Assembly (NCBI RefSeq): GCF_002900365.1
Contig: NZ_CP025979.1
Location: forward strand, 1,612,001-1,676,000
Direction: 5' to 3'
DNA: 64,000 nt
Source of the DNA: Escherichia marmotae
GTDB lineage: Bacteria > Pseudomonadota > Gammaproteobacteria > Enterobacterales > Enterobacteriaceae
Shown: positions 1 through 8,936 of the stretch, in pieces
How the letters are laid out: each line of letters starts with the position of its first letter
Position numbering within the stretch: position 1 is the stretch's first letter
Position numbers and translations under genes: made by a program
Notes under the pieces: generated by a model
What the model saw: the letters and a program-made list of their open reading frames with translations, nothing else
Told to the model about the DNA's origin: nothing
The model's database searches: none

Positions 1-2
1 TC

Positions 3-992
3 GCCGCCACGCTGGAAGTAACCAACGCCACCATCGCCATTTACGACGAAGATAACGGCGCACATTCGGTAGAACTGACCCAACGTTTTGCCCGCGCCAG
101 CGCCTTTACCCATGTGTTGCTGCTGAAAAGTCCACAGGAGATCCGCCCGACCATCGACACGCAAAAGGCGTTATTGCTGGTGCGCTTCCCGCCTGATTTC
201 TCGCGCAAACTGGATACCTTCCAGACCGCGCCGTTGCAATTAATTCTCGACGGACGTAACTCCAACAGTGCGCAAATCGCCGCTAACTACCTGCAACAAA
301 TCGTCAAAAACTATCAGCAGGAGCTGCTGGAAGGAAAGCCGAAGCCAAACAACAGCGAGCTGGTGGTGCGCAACTGGTATAACCCGAACCTCGACTACAA
401 ATGGTTCGTGGTGCCATCACTGATCGCCATGATCACCACTATCGGCGTAATGATCGTCACTTCGCTTTCTGTTGCCCGCGAACGTGAACAGGGAACGCTC
501 GATCAGTTGCTGGTTTCACCCCTCACCACCTGGCAGATATTTATTGGTAAAGCCGTCCCTGCGTTAATTGTCGCCACGTTCCAGGCCACCATTGTGCTGG
601 CGATTGGTATCTGGGCGTATCAAATCCCCTTCGCCGGTTCGCTGGCGCTGTTCTACTTTACGATGGTGATTTACGGTTTATCGCTGGTGGGCTTCGGTCT
701 GTTGATTTCATCACTTTGTTCAACGCAACAGCAGGCGTTTATCGGCGTATTTGTCTTTATGATGCCTGCAATCCTGCTTTCCGGTTACGTTTCGCCGGTG
801 GAGAACATGCCAGTATGGCTGCAAAACCTGACGTGGATTAACCCTATCCGCCACTTTACAGACATTACCAAGCAGATCTATTTGAAGGATGCGAGTCTGG
901 ATATTGTGTGGAATAGTTTGTGGCCGTTACTGGTGATAACGGCCACAACAGGATCAGCGGCGTACGCGATGTTTAGACGCAAGGTGATGTAA
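3..992 (+). CDS. ybhR: ABC-2 type transporter permease YbhR (5' end outside window)
   Basis: The open frame enters from the left edge and runs to the stop at 990-992. About 330 codons are visible and the N-terminus, roughly 40 residues including the first membrane segment, lies outside. The visible part has an extracytoplasmic domain followed by hydrophobic segments typical of ABC-2 permeases, with the conserved stretch REREQGTLDQLLVSPL before the membrane bundle. In E. coli it is one of the two permeases of the YbhFSR exporter of the inner membrane; ybhS and ybhF should lie to the left. The 3' end overlaps the convergent ybhQ by 39 bp. Confidence 0.96.
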   Translation, partial: AATLEVTNATIAIYDEDNGAHSVELTQRFARASAFTHVLLLKSPQEIRPTIDTQKALLLVRFPPDFSRKLDTFQTAPLQLILDGRNSNSAQIAANYLQQIVKNYQQELLEGKPKPNNSELVVRNWYNPNLDYKWFVVPSLIAMITTIGVMIVTSLSVAREREQGTLDQLLVSPLTTWQIFIGKAVPALIVATFQATIVLAIGIWAYQIPFAGSLALFYFTMVIYGLSLVGFGLLISSLCSTQQQAFIGVFVFMMPAILLSGYVSPVENMPVWLQNLTWINPIRHFTDITKQIYLKDASLDIVWNSLWPLLVITATTGSAAYAMFRRKVM

Positions 993-1364
993 CTTTTTAT
1001 CTTTCGCCAGTAGCGACACTACCGCCGGGCCGGCAAGGATCGCCAGCCCTGCAATTGCCAGCAAATAGTTATTTTCCAGCACGCGGGACAACAGCCACAG
1101 CACAATCAGCGCCGCGCCAAAATACCAGGTGGTGGTCAACTCTTCCAGCACATCTGCTACCTCGCGCCAGCGTTGCTCAGGATGACGCTGTAACACCAGC
1201 ATCATCACTACTGTTACACAATACAGCACGCATAACCCTACGCCGACATGAACCAGCGTCTTACTCATCCAGCCCATAACCAGCAGCGCCACTACCAGTA
1301 AATGCAACATAATCTGCCAGCAACTTAGGCCAGTTGCGACACGAACGCGTTGTTGCCACTTCAT
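954..1364 (-). CDS. ybhQ: Inner membrane protein YbhQ
   Basis: This 136-codon gene encodes a small hydrophobic protein with about four predicted membrane segments and a very basic C-terminus (KHRVRR). Its length equals that of E. coli YbhQ. The start ATG at 1362-1364 is preceded on the minus strand by GGAG (GGAGAGAAGCC). It converges with and overlaps the end of ybhR. No enzymatic motif is visible and its function is unknown. Confidence 0.94.
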   Translation of the reverse strand: MKWQQRVRVATGLSCWQIMLHLLVVALLVMGWMSKTLVHVGVGLCVLYCVTVVMMLVLQRHPEQRWREVADVLEELTTTWYFGAALIVLWLLSRVLENNYLLAIAGLAILAGPAVVSLLAKDKKLHHLASKHRVRR

Positions 1365-1496
1365 GGCTTCTCTCCTGAAGAATTTATCTCTACTAATTCA
1401 GAGTACCGAACTTTACGGAAAATTCCGTAAGACCGCACCTTTTTGTGACGCCGACTACACTATTTCAATGAGATAAGAGGCAAAAACAGGAAAATT

Positions 1497-2258
1497 ATGC
1501 CCGACCAAACACAACATTTTTCGTTCAAGGTGCTCACCATCAATATTCACAAAGGCTTTACAGCATTTAACCGACGCTTCATTTTGCCGGAACTTCGCGA
1601 CGCGGTGCGTGCCGTCAGCGCCGATATCGTCTGCCTGCAGGAAGTGATGGGGGCGCACGAAGTCCATCCACTGCATGTGAAGAACTGGCCCGATACTTCG
1701 CACTACGAGTTTCTTGCCGACACCATGTGGAGTGATTTTGCCTACGGACGTAATGCTGTATACCCGGAAGGGCATCACGGGAACGCGGTGCTGTCACGCT
1801 ATCCCATTGAACATTATGAGAATCGCGATGTTTCGGTCGATGGCGCGGAAAAGCGCGGCGTGCTTTATTGCCGCATTGTTCCGCCAGTCACGGGGAAAGC
1901 GATTCATGTGATGTGCGTGCATCTCGGCTTGCGGGAGGCGCACCGTCAGGCGCAGCTTGCGATGCTTGCTGAATGGGTGAATCAACTACCGAACGGCGAA
2001 CCAGTATTAGTCGCGGGAGATTTCAACGACTGGCGGCAAAAAGCCAATCATCCCTTAAAAGTACAGGCTGGGCTGGATGAGATATTTACCCGCGCCCACG
2101 GACGCCCGGCGCGAACATTTCCGGTGCAATTTCCCGTTCTTCGTCTGGACAGGATTTACGTCAAAAACGCCAGTGCCAGTGCGCCCACAGCGCTGCCGCT
2201 GCGGACCTGGCGACATCTTTCTGACCATGCCCCTTTGAGTGTGGAGATCCATCTATGA
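1497..2258 (+). CDS. ybhP: Endonuclease/exonuclease/phosphatase family protein YbhP
   Basis: The 253-residue protein has the EEP fold signatures: LTINIHKGF near the N-terminus, the metal-binding Glu in CLQEVMG, the catalytic VAGDFNDW block and a C-terminal LSDHAPLSVEI block with the SDH motif. No signal peptide is seen. Its stop overlaps the ATG of clsB by 4 bp, so ybhP, clsB and ybhN form a tight operon. In E. coli, ClsB and YbhP have been reported to work together in lipid synthesis; that is prior knowledge, not visible here. Confidence 0.96.
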   Translation: MPDQTQHFSFKVLTINIHKGFTAFNRRFILPELRDAVRAVSADIVCLQEVMGAHEVHPLHVKNWPDTSHYEFLADTMWSDFAYGRNAVYPEGHHGNAVLSRYPIEHYENRDVSVDGAEKRGVLYCRIVPPVTGKAIHVMCVHLGLREAHRQAQLAMLAEWVNQLPNGEPVLVAGDFNDWRQKANHPLKVQAGLDEIFTRAHGRPARTFPVQFPVLRLDRIYVKNASASAPTALPLRTWRHLSDHAPLSVEIHL

Positions 2259-3496
2259 AATGTGGTTGGCGCGAAGGGAACAAGATTCAGTTACTGGAAA
2301 ACGGCGAGCAATATTACCCTGCTGTGTTTAAAGCGATTAACGAAGCAGAGCAACGCATCATCCTTGAGACATTTATCTGGTTTGAAGATGACGTCGGCAA
2401 ACAGCTACATGCGGCGCTGCTGGCAGCGGCGCAACGTGGGGTTAAAGCGGAAGTCTTGCTGGATGGCTATGGTTCGCCAGATCTCAGCGATGAATTTGTC
2501 AGCGAACTGACCGCGGCTGGCGTGGTATTTCGTTATTACGATCCTCGTCCTCGCCTGTTCGGTATGCGCACGAATGTGTTCCGCCGGATGCATCGCAAAA
2601 TTGTGGTCATCGATACACGAATCGCCTTTATCGGCGGGATAAATTACTCCGCCGAGCATATGTCCAGCTACGGCCCACAGGCCAAACAGGATTACGCGGT
2701 GCGGCTGGAAGGGCCGATTGTTGAAGATATTCTGCAGTTTGAGCTGGAAAACTTGCCTGGGCAGAGCGCGGCACGCCGCTGGTGGCGACGTCACCATAAA
2801 GCGGAAGAAAACCGCCAACCGGGGGAAGCGCAGGTATTACTGGTCTGGCGCGATAACGAAGAACATCGCAGCGATATCGAGCGCCACTATTTGAAAATGC
2901 TCACTCAGGCGCGGCGGGAAGTGATTATCGCCAACGCCTACTTCTTTCCCGGCTATCGATTTTTACACGCCTTACGTAAAGCGGCACGGCGCGGGGTGCG
3001 GATCAAACTGATTATTCAGGGTGAACCGGATATGCCGATTGTCAGGGTTGGCGCGCGTTTGCTCTATAACTATCTGGTTAAAGGCGGCGTTCAAGTGTTT
3101 GAGTATCGCCGCCGCCCGCTCCACGGCAAAGTGGCGTTAATGGATGATCACTGGGCGACGGTAGGCTCCAGTAATCTCGATCCGCTCAGTTTGTCGCTGA
3201 ATCTCGAAGCTAACGTCATCATCTACGATCGTAATTTTAACCAGACGCTACGCGACAATCTTAATGGCATCATCGCCGCCGATTGTCGGCAGGTAGATGA
3301 AAGTATGCTGCCAAAACGCACCTGGTGGAATCTGACTAAAAGAGTGCTGGCATTCCACTTTTTGCGCCACTTCCCGGCGCTGGTGGGCTGGCTTCCGGCG
3401 CATACGCCGCGTCTGGCACAGGTTGAGCCGCCCGCGCAACCGGCAATGGAAACGCAGGATCGGGTAGAAACAGAAAATACGGGGGTAAAGCCCTGA
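2255..3496 (+). CDS. clsB: Cardiolipin synthase B
   Basis: This 413-residue phospholipase D superfamily enzyme makes cardiolipin from phosphatidylglycerol at the inner membrane. Both HKD catalytic motifs are intact: HRKIVVIDTRIAFIGGIN in the first half and HGKVALMDDHWATVGSSN in the second. The start ATG overlaps the ybhP stop (ATGA) and the stop overlaps the ybhN ATG by 1 bp, indicating translational coupling. Length equals the E. coli protein (formerly YbhO). Confidence 0.97.
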   Translation: MKCGWREGNKIQLLENGEQYYPAVFKAINEAEQRIILETFIWFEDDVGKQLHAALLAAAQRGVKAEVLLDGYGSPDLSDEFVSELTAAGVVFRYYDPRPRLFGMRTNVFRRMHRKIVVIDTRIAFIGGINYSAEHMSSYGPQAKQDYAVRLEGPIVEDILQFELENLPGQSAARRWWRRHHKAEENRQPGEAQVLLVWRDNEEHRSDIERHYLKMLTQARREVIIANAYFFPGYRFLHALRKAARRGVRIKLIIQGEPDMPIVRVGARLLYNYLVKGGVQVFEYRRRPLHGKVALMDDHWATVGSSNLDPLSLSLNLEANVIIYDRNFNQTLRDNLNGIIAADCRQVDESMLPKRTWWNLTKRVLAFHFLRHFPALVGWLPAHTPRLAQVEPPAQPAMETQDRVETENTGVKP

Positions 3497-4452
3497 TGAG
3501 TAAATCCCATCCTCGCTGGCGCTTAGCAAAGAAGATCCTTACCTGGCTATTTTTTATCGCGGTGATTGTGTTGCTGGTGGTCTACGCCAAAAAAGTGGAC
3601 TGGGAAGAGGTCTGGAAGGTCATCCGCGACTATAACCGCGTTGTGCTATTGAGTGCGGTCGGGCTGGTGGTCGTCAGTTATCTGATTTACGGCTGCTATG
3701 ACCTGCTCGCCCGTTTCTACTGCGGTCACAAACTGGCGAAGCGCCAGGTGATGCTGGTGTCATTTATCTGCTATGCCTTCAACCTGACGCTCAGTACCTG
3801 GGTCGGCGGGATTGGGATGCGTTATCGCCTTTATTCGCGTCTGGGATTACCGGGCGGCACCATCACACGCATTTTCTCGCTGAGTATTACCACCAACTGG
3901 CTGGGCTATATTTTATTAGCCGGGATTATTTTTACCGCAGGCGTGGTGGAGTTACCGGATCACTGGTATGTCGATCAAACCACGCTGCGTATTCTCGGCA
4001 TTGGCTTACTGATGATTATCGCGGTTTATTTATGGTTTTGCGCTTTCGCGAAGCACCGCCATATGACCATCAAAGGGCAAAAGCTGGTGCTGCCTTCATG
4101 GAAATTCGCCCTCGCTCAGATGCTGATTTCCAGCGTTAACTGGATGGTGATGGGGGCAATTATCTGGCTGTTACTTGACCAAAGCGTGAATTATTTCTTT
4201 GTCTTAGGCGTGTTACTGGTTAGTAGTATTGCTGGTGTCATCGTGCATATTCCGGCGGGGATTGGCGTGCTGGAAGCGGTGTTTATCGCGCTACTGGCAG
4301 GAGAGAATACATCCAAAGGCACAATTATCGCCGCCCTACTCGCTTACCGTGTGCTGTATTACTTTATACCGCTGCTGCTGGCGCTGATCTGTTACCTGTT
4401 GCTGGAAAGTCAGGCGAAGAAGCTACGGGCGAAAAATGAAGCGGCGATGTGA
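3496..4452 (+). CDS. ybhN: Inner membrane protein YbhN (UPF0104 / LPG synthase TM region family)
   Basis: The 318-residue polytopic membrane protein belongs to the family resembling the membrane part of lysylphosphatidylglycerol synthase, with the motifs TWVGGIGMRYRLYSRLGL and IPAGIGVLEAVF. It lacks the soluble aminoacyl-transferase domain of true MprF. It is last in the ybhP-clsB-ybhN operon. A lipid-related role is inferred from that context only. Confidence 0.95.
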   Translation: MSKSHPRWRLAKKILTWLFFIAVIVLLVVYAKKVDWEEVWKVIRDYNRVVLLSAVGLVVVSYLIYGCYDLLARFYCGHKLAKRQVMLVSFICYAFNLTLSTWVGGIGMRYRLYSRLGLPGGTITRIFSLSITTNWLGYILLAGIIFTAGVVELPDHWYVDQTTLRILGIGLLMIIAVYLWFCAFAKHRHMTIKGQKLVLPSWKFALAQMLISSVNWMVMGAIIWLLLDQSVNYFFVLGVLLVSSIAGVIVHIPAGIGVLEAVFIALLAGENTSKGTIIAALLAYRVLYYFIPLLLALICYLLLESQAKKLRAKNEAAM

Positions 4453-4508
4453 AGTTCGATTAAGTTCTTTTGGTTTGTGCAGATTGTTAGCAACGTGCTA
4501 TTTGTTCA

Positions 4509-4543
<35 letters not shown>

Positions 4544-4663
4544 AAAACCGGGCTAAATTAATAGATTACAATTCCACTCTGTGCCTGCTAAGCGTAGCGC
4601 ATCGGGCTCATTGCGTTTCCTCACAATTTTACCCAAGAAAGAAATTTACCTATTTTTCTATGA

Positions 4664-4880
4664 CTAATGAAAAAACCGCGTATGCCTTTGCCAAACAAGT
4701 GTTATAGCTATTGCTGCAAGAATCCCGAAGAAGCCGATAAAATAATAATAGAGAGTTAACGCCCCTATAAAAGCGCAACGACAATCACCACCAAAGAGAT
4801 TAAAAAAAGATACATTACACCTGCAATGGCAGCATTTATCTTATTGATATCTTTACTTAAGCCATATATACAAAAAATTA
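4664..4880 (-). pseudogene. ybhM: Remnant of ybhM (BAX inhibitor-1-like membrane protein)
   Basis: Reading the minus strand, two pieces resembling E. coli YbhM (237 residues, as recalled) lie in direct succession. From about 4875 the frame gives GLSKDINKINAAIAGV followed by a hydrophobic run that hits a TAG after VVALL. The next piece, in another frame, gives LTLYYYFIGFFGIL ... VWQRHTRFFH ending at TAG 4664-4666. These correspond to the middle and the C-terminus of YbhM, so the N-terminal third and an internal segment of more than 90 codons are missing. The gene follows ybhL in the same orientation, as in K-12. It cannot make a functional protein. Confidence 0.85.
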
Positions 4881-4889
4881 TATTTATGG

Positions 4890-4914
4890 ATGCGCCCCCA
4901 TGTCATGGGCGCAT
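4890..4914 (+). other. Strong hairpin (possible relic terminator)
   Basis: The arms ATGCGCCC and GGGCGCAT form a perfect 8-bp stem around a 9-base loop, followed on the plus strand by TTTATA. It lies at the broken edge of ybhM. Whether it terminates anything now is uncertain. Confidence 0.45.
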
Positions 4915-4954
4915 TTTATAACAGGCTTTTATTCATTGTCGTTTTAATTAGAAA

Positions 4955-4979
4955 AAATCCCGACGCCAGGCCGGGATTT
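4955..4979 (-). terminator. Rho-independent terminator of ybhL
   Basis: AAATCCCG and CGGGATTT form the stem. On the minus strand it is followed by a T-rich run (TTTTTTCTAA). It lies 16 bp downstream of the ybhL stop. Confidence 0.85.
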
Positions 4980-4994
4980 GGAGGGGAAACGGAA

Positions 4995-5699
4995 TTAACG
5001 GCGGTTGCCAAAAATCCGCAGCAACATCAGGAACAGGTTGATGAAGTCGAGATACAACGTTAATGCACCAAGAATTGAATATTTGCGCAGGTTCGACGTG
5101 TCGCGGGTATCAATCTGCTCACCCATATTTTTCAGTTTCTGGGTGTCATAGGCGGTCAGGCCGACAAAGACAATCACTCCGATATAGGTCACCACCCACA
5201 TCAACGCCTCGCTTTTCAGCCAGAAGTTCACCAGCGAGGCGATGACAATGCCGATTAACGCCATAAACAGCATATTGCCGAAGCCGCTTAAATCGCGCTT
5301 CGTGGTGTAGCCGTACAGACTCATCGCACCGAACATTCCGGCGGTAACAACGAAAGTACTGGCGATAGAGGCGGCGGTGTAGACAATGAAAATGCTGGAA
5401 AGCGTCAGACCTGTCAGCGCCGAATAAAGCATAAAGAGCATGGTTGTCACACCCGCGCTGAGCTTTTGAATCATCGCTGATAACACAATTACCAGAGCTA
5501 ATTGCGCTATTACCAGACCAATTAAAAAGATGCGGTTGGTGAAAAGCAGCTCCATCACGGCGGCGGAGTTAGCAGCATACCAGGCAACAAACGCGGTCAA
5601 CAACAGGCCAACGGTCATCCAGCCATAGACCTGTGCCATATAGGTTTGCAGGCCAGTCCTGGCTTGTACGATTGAATCAGAACGTGGGAATCTGTCCAT
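4995..5699 (-). CDS. ybhL: BAX inhibitor-1 family inner membrane protein YbhL
   Basis: The 234-residue protein has seven predicted membrane segments and the conserved C-terminal region GLTAYDTQKLKNMGEQ ... LTLYLDFINLFLMLLRIFG typical of the BI-1/YccA family. The start ATG at 5697-5699 follows GGAGATCTTC on the minus strand, giving a good Shine-Dalgarno. Family members are linked to ion leak or membrane stress; the bacterial role is not established. It is followed by a terminator and the ybhM remnant. Confidence 0.96.
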   Translation of the reverse strand: MDRFPRSDSIVQARTGLQTYMAQVYGWMTVGLLLTAFVAWYAANSAAVMELLFTNRIFLIGLVIAQLALVIVLSAMIQKLSAGVTTMLFMLYSALTGLTLSSIFIVYTAASIASTFVVTAGMFGAMSLYGYTTKRDLSGFGNMLFMALIGIVIASLVNFWLKSEALMWVVTYIGVIVFVGLTAYDTQKLKNMGEQIDTRDTSNLRKYSILGALTLYLDFINLFLMLLRIFGNRR

Positions 5700-5797
5700 G
5701 AAGATCTCCTGAAGATATAAGGAATATCTAAAGGATACTGCAAATGATGAGGGTGTGCATCGCCGCAGCGTAAACGTATGTCCGGTACGGTGAAATT

Positions 5798-5826
5798 GCC
5801 GGATGCAGCTCTATGCCTTATCCGGC
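5798..5826 (+). repeat. REP element
   Basis: A short REP-like palindrome (GCCGGATGC ... GCCTTATCCGGC) lies between ybhL and the end of moaE, at the 3' end of the moa operon. Confidence 0.7.
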
Positions 5827-5836
5827 CAACAAAAAA

Positions 5837-6289
5837 CTACCAGCGTTTTGCTGCCTGCTGATCGCTCTCCCGCGCTTCGACCCAGCGGTCACCTTCCGGC
5901 GTAGCTTCGCGCTTCCAGAACGGTGCGCGGGTTTTGAGATAATCCATAATAAACTGCCCGGCCTCAAACGCACTACTGCGATGCGCACTGGTAACGCCGA
6001 CAAAAACGATTTCATCACCCGGCCATAATTCGCCAATACGATGAATCACCGTGACTCGCCCCAGCGGCCAGCGGTTACGCGCTTCATCAACGATTTCCGC
6101 CAGTGCTTTTTCAGTCATTCCCGGATAGTGTTCGAGGGTTAATGCTTTTACGCTGTCACCCAGGTTATGGTTACGCACCTTACCGGTAAAGGTGACCACC
6201 GCACCGTCTTCATCACGCTCAGCCAGCCACGGATACTCTTCCCCTACGCTGAACGGCTGCGGTCCGACAACAATTTTGGTTTCAGCCAT
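5837..6289 (-). CDS. moaE: Molybdopterin synthase catalytic subunit MoaE
   Basis: The 150-residue large subunit of molybdopterin synthase converts cyclic pyranopterin monophosphate to molybdopterin using sulfur carried on MoaD. Conserved blocks include VTFTGKVRNHN, LEHYPGMTEKAL, VIHRIGEL and the C-terminal FWKREATPEGDRWVEA. It is last in moaABCDE, 1 bp after moaD. Length matches the E. coli enzyme. Confidence 0.98.
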   Translation of the reverse strand: MAETKIVVGPQPFSVGEEYPWLAERDEDGAVVTFTGKVRNHNLGDSVKALTLEHYPGMTEKALAEIVDEARNRWPLGRVTVIHRIGELWPGDEIVFVGVTSAHRSSAFEAGQFIMDYLKTRAPFWKREATPEGDRWVEARESDQQAAKRW

Positions 6290-6290
6290 C

Positions 6291-6536
6291 TTAGCCTCCG
6301 GTTACCGGCGGGAAGAAAGCCACTTCGTCGCCGTCAGTTAGCGGATGGTCGAAACTCACCAGCGTCTGGTTGACGGCAGCCAGTAATTTGCCATCTTCCA
6401 GCGCCAGCGCCCAACGATCGCTCTGCGCTGCCAGGTGCTGGCGTAACGCTTCAACGGTTGGAAAATCCGCGGCAACGTCGGTTGCATCGGTCCCCACCAG
6501 CTCGCGCACCTGGGCGAAAAAAAGAACTTTAATCAT
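6291..6536 (-). CDS. moaD: Molybdopterin synthase sulfur carrier subunit MoaD
   Basis: The 81-residue ubiquitin-like protein ends in the required VTGG, the Gly-Gly that is adenylated and thiocarboxylated. The start at 6534-6536 ([13 protein letters not shown]) gives the known E. coli length. The longer open frame upstream overlaps moaC and is not expected to be used. The 5' end overlaps moaC by 8 bp and moaE follows after 1 bp. Confidence 0.97.
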
Positions 6537-7014
6537 CCGCTTCCACCTTAAAGTCACCCGACTTGCCGCCGCTCTTCGCCAGCAGGCGTACCGGACCAAT
6601 CACCATATCTTTTTGCACGGCTTTACACATATCGTAAATGGTCAGCGCCGCCACCGAGGCCGCGGTTAACGCTTCCATTTCGACGCCGGTTTTCCCGGTC
6701 AGGCGGCATAAGGTTTCTATACGTACCCGATTGTGTTCCGGCTCTGCCTGCAAATTGACTTCAACTTTACTGAGCATTAGCGGGTGACACAGTGGGATCA
6801 GATCCCATGTACGTTTTGCCGCCTGAATACCGGCAATCCGCGCGGTGGCAAATACGTCGCCTTTGTGGTGACGACCATCGATGATCATCGCCAGCGTCTC
6901 GCTGCGCATGGTGACAAAGGCTTCCGCCCGTGCTTCACGTACAGTTTCCGCTTTGGCGGAGACATCCACCATGTGCGCTTCGCCAGCGGCGTTGATATGA
7001 GTCAGTTGCGACAT
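6529..7014 (-). CDS. moaC: Cyclic pyranopterin monophosphate synthase MoaC
   Basis: The 161-residue enzyme acts after MoaA to form cyclic pyranopterin monophosphate. Signature blocks are [25 protein letters not shown] and the C-terminal [12 protein letters not shown] containing the catalytic Asp and Lys. The start ATG at 7012-7014 ([11 protein letters not shown]) lies 2 bp after the moaB stop. The frame extends 30 codons further upstream, but that part overlaps moaB and does not look like MoaC. Confidence 0.97.
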
Positions 7015-7016
7015 AC

Positions 7017-7529
7017 TTATTTCTTCAAATGTGGATGGAAATTGCATGGACGTGTACGGGCATCCAGTTGCGGCGCGATGATATTTTCCCATGCGGTGCG
7101 GCACGCTTTGGTCGAACCCGGCATAGCGAAAATCAGTGTCTTGTTAGCAACGCCCGCTATCGCACGAGATTGCAACGTTGCGGTGCCAATCTCTTCGAAT
7201 GACAACATACGGAATACTTCACCGAAGCCTTCGACTTCACGATCGAACAGCGGCAGCAACGCTTCTGGTGCCTGATCGCCTTCCGTCAGTCCGGTGCCGC
7301 CAGTAATCAGCACCACTTGCACATCGTCGCTGGCGATCCACGCAGATACCTGCGCGCGGATGGCGTAGCGGTTTTCTTTAACAATCGCTTTATCGACAAT
7401 GTGATGGCCCGCTTCCTGCGCCGAATCGCGCAGATAATGACCGGAGGTATCGTCTTCTTCACCGCGACGATTAGAAACCGTAAGAATAGCAATACGGGTC
7501 GGGATAAATTCAGTGCTTACCTGACTCAT
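7017..7529 (-). CDS. moaB: Molybdopterin adenylyltransferase-like protein MoaB
   Basis: The 170-residue MogA/MoaB-fold protein has [18 protein letters not shown] and [19 protein letters not shown], the molybdopterin-binding signatures. In E. coli MoaB is dispensable because MogA does the adenylylation. It lies between moaA and moaC in the operon, 21 bp after moaA. Confidence 0.97.
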
Positions 7530-7550
7530 CTGATCTCTCCTTTTGACGTT

Positions 7551-8540
7551 TTAGCCGCCAATGTACGATAAGTTTTGCGTAATACCGGTGTTATTTTGAT
7601 GCAGGAAATGGGTCTGTTTTTTCTCCCGCAGCGCCGCTGAAATACGCGCTTCCAGCGCCTGTTGCTGGGCATCATCTTCCAGCAGATCGCGCAGGTTAAC
7701 GCCGCCTTCACCAAACAGGCAGAGATGGAGTTTACCAATGGAGGAGACGCGCAGACGGTTGCAGGTGGCGCAGAAATCTTTTTCATACGGCATGATAAGG
7801 CCGATTTCTCCGGCGTAATCCGGATGACAAAAGACTTGCGCGGGGCCGTCGCTGCGTTGACGAAGTTGATGGATCCAGCCGCGACGCAGCAGTTCGTCAC
7901 GCAGAATCTGACCAGAGATATGGTGCTTACGGAAAAGTTCGCTACCCTCGCCCGTTTCCATCAGTTCGATGAAACGTAACTGGATGGGGCGATGCTGGAT
8001 CCAGTTCAGAAAGGTGTCGAGCTGGTGATGATTGACATCGCGCATCAGCACGGTATTGACTTTGACCTTCTCAAACCCGGCTTCAAATGCGGCATCAATC
8101 CCCGCCATCACCTGGTTGAATTTATCCTGACCGGTAATAGCATAAAACTGGCGAGCGTCGAGGCTATCGACACTGACGTTAATCCCCGTCAGTCCGGCAT
8201 CGCGCCAGTTCGCCACGTCGCGTTCCAGGCGGTAACCATTGGTGGTAACCGCAATCTGACGAATAGCGTCGTTTTCCCGCACGGCAGCGATGATATCGGT
8301 AAAGTCGCGGCGTAAAGACGGTTCACCGCCTGTCAGACGTACTTTTTCGGTGCCCAAACTGGCGAAGGCGCGAGTAACCCGGCGAATTTCATCGACGGTC
8401 AGAAAGCCTTTATTGGTGACGCCGCTCGGCTTATAGCCATCCGGCAGGCAGTAGGTGCAACGAAAGTTACACACATCGGTAATCGACAGGCGCAAGTAAT
8501 AAAACTTACGCGCAAATGCATCAGTCAGTTGTGAAGCCAT
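7551..8540 (-). CDS. moaA: GTP 3',8-cyclase MoaA (radical SAM)
   Basis: The 329-residue radical SAM enzyme starts molybdenum cofactor synthesis from GTP. It has the N-terminal cluster motif CNFRCTYC (CX3CX2C), LTGGEPSLRRD for SAM, and a second C-terminal cluster CATCNRLRVSSIGKLHLC. The C-terminus ends in the conserved Gly-Gly (YIGG). The start at 8538-8540 (MASQLTDAF) fits the family; a 27-codon upstream extension of the frame lies inside the riboswitch. First gene of moaABCDE. Confidence 0.98.
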   Translation of the reverse strand: MASQLTDAFARKFYYLRLSITDVCNFRCTYCLPDGYKPSGVTNKGFLTVDEIRRVTRAFASLGTEKVRLTGGEPSLRRDFTDIIAAVRENDAIRQIAVTTNGYRLERDVANWRDAGLTGINVSVDSLDARQFYAITGQDKFNQVMAGIDAAFEAGFEKVKVNTVLMRDVNHHQLDTFLNWIQHRPIQLRFIELMETGEGSELFRKHHISGQILRDELLRRGWIHQLRQRSDGPAQVFCHPDYAGEIGLIMPYEKDFCATCNRLRVSSIGKLHLCLFGEGGVNLRDLLEDDAQQQALEARISAALREKKQTHFLHQNNTGITQNLSYIGG

Positions 8541-8544
8541 GTAC

Positions 8545-8665
8545 ACCTTTCCAGATACGGGAGGCGAAGTCATTTCTTCCTTCGCCCTGGTGGCAATCTT
8601 TATGAGCATTGTCACGGCCAAAGCACCATATCAGTTGACCCAGGTGCAGAGGCTAGAGTGTTTAG
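8545..8665 (-). promoter_or_regulatory. Moco RNA motif (riboswitch) in the moaA leader
   Basis: On the minus strand the leader contains the recognisable elements GGCCGTGACAATGCTCA, ATTGCCACCAGGGCGAAGG and GACTTCGCCTCCCG, with paired arms GGCGAAG/CTTCGCC just before the moaA ribosome binding region. This matches the E. coli moaA leader known as the Moco riboswitch family, which senses molybdenum cofactor and represses moaA translation. The outer boundaries are approximate. Confidence 0.85.
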
Positions 8666-8716
8666 TGGTTATGTCGATACTAGCGTGTAAATGAGATTTT
8701 TACCATTCACACTTTC

Positions 8717-8740
8717 CGCTATGTAATCATATATATAGCG
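8717..8740 (-). promoter_or_regulatory. ModE-like operator upstream of moaA
   Basis: A 24-bp interrupted palindrome has ends CGCTAT and ATAGCG and reads CGCTATGTA on the left. It has the same length and layout as the palindrome upstream of modA (30399-30422, CGTTATGTA ... AATATAACG). ModE-molybdate is known to act on both the moa and mod promoters in E. coli. Confidence 0.7.
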
Positions 8741-8790
8741 TCATGATCGTGCTATTTCGCTACAGAATAAGGGAATATGACGGTTTTACT

Positions 8791-8804
8791 TTGATATACA
8801 TCAT
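8791..8804 (-). promoter_or_regulatory. FNR-like site in the moaA promoter region
   Basis: TTGATATACATCAT differs from the FNR consensus TTGAT-N4-ATCAA by one base. It lies about 60 bp upstream of the ModE-like palindrome in the moaA-ybhK intergenic region (8541-8936). Anaerobic FNR activation of moa is established for E. coli; which promoter this copy serves is inferred. Confidence 0.55.
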
Positions 8805-8936
8805 CAGGGATGCACAGCGAACCTCGTCCTTTAGAGGTAGAAGAAAATATTTGTATCCTCAATATTGGCAGGTTAATTGCCGTTTCCCTGTCAGTTGCGC
8901 TACTGTAGCGCGGATAATCTGACTTCAGGAATCTAT

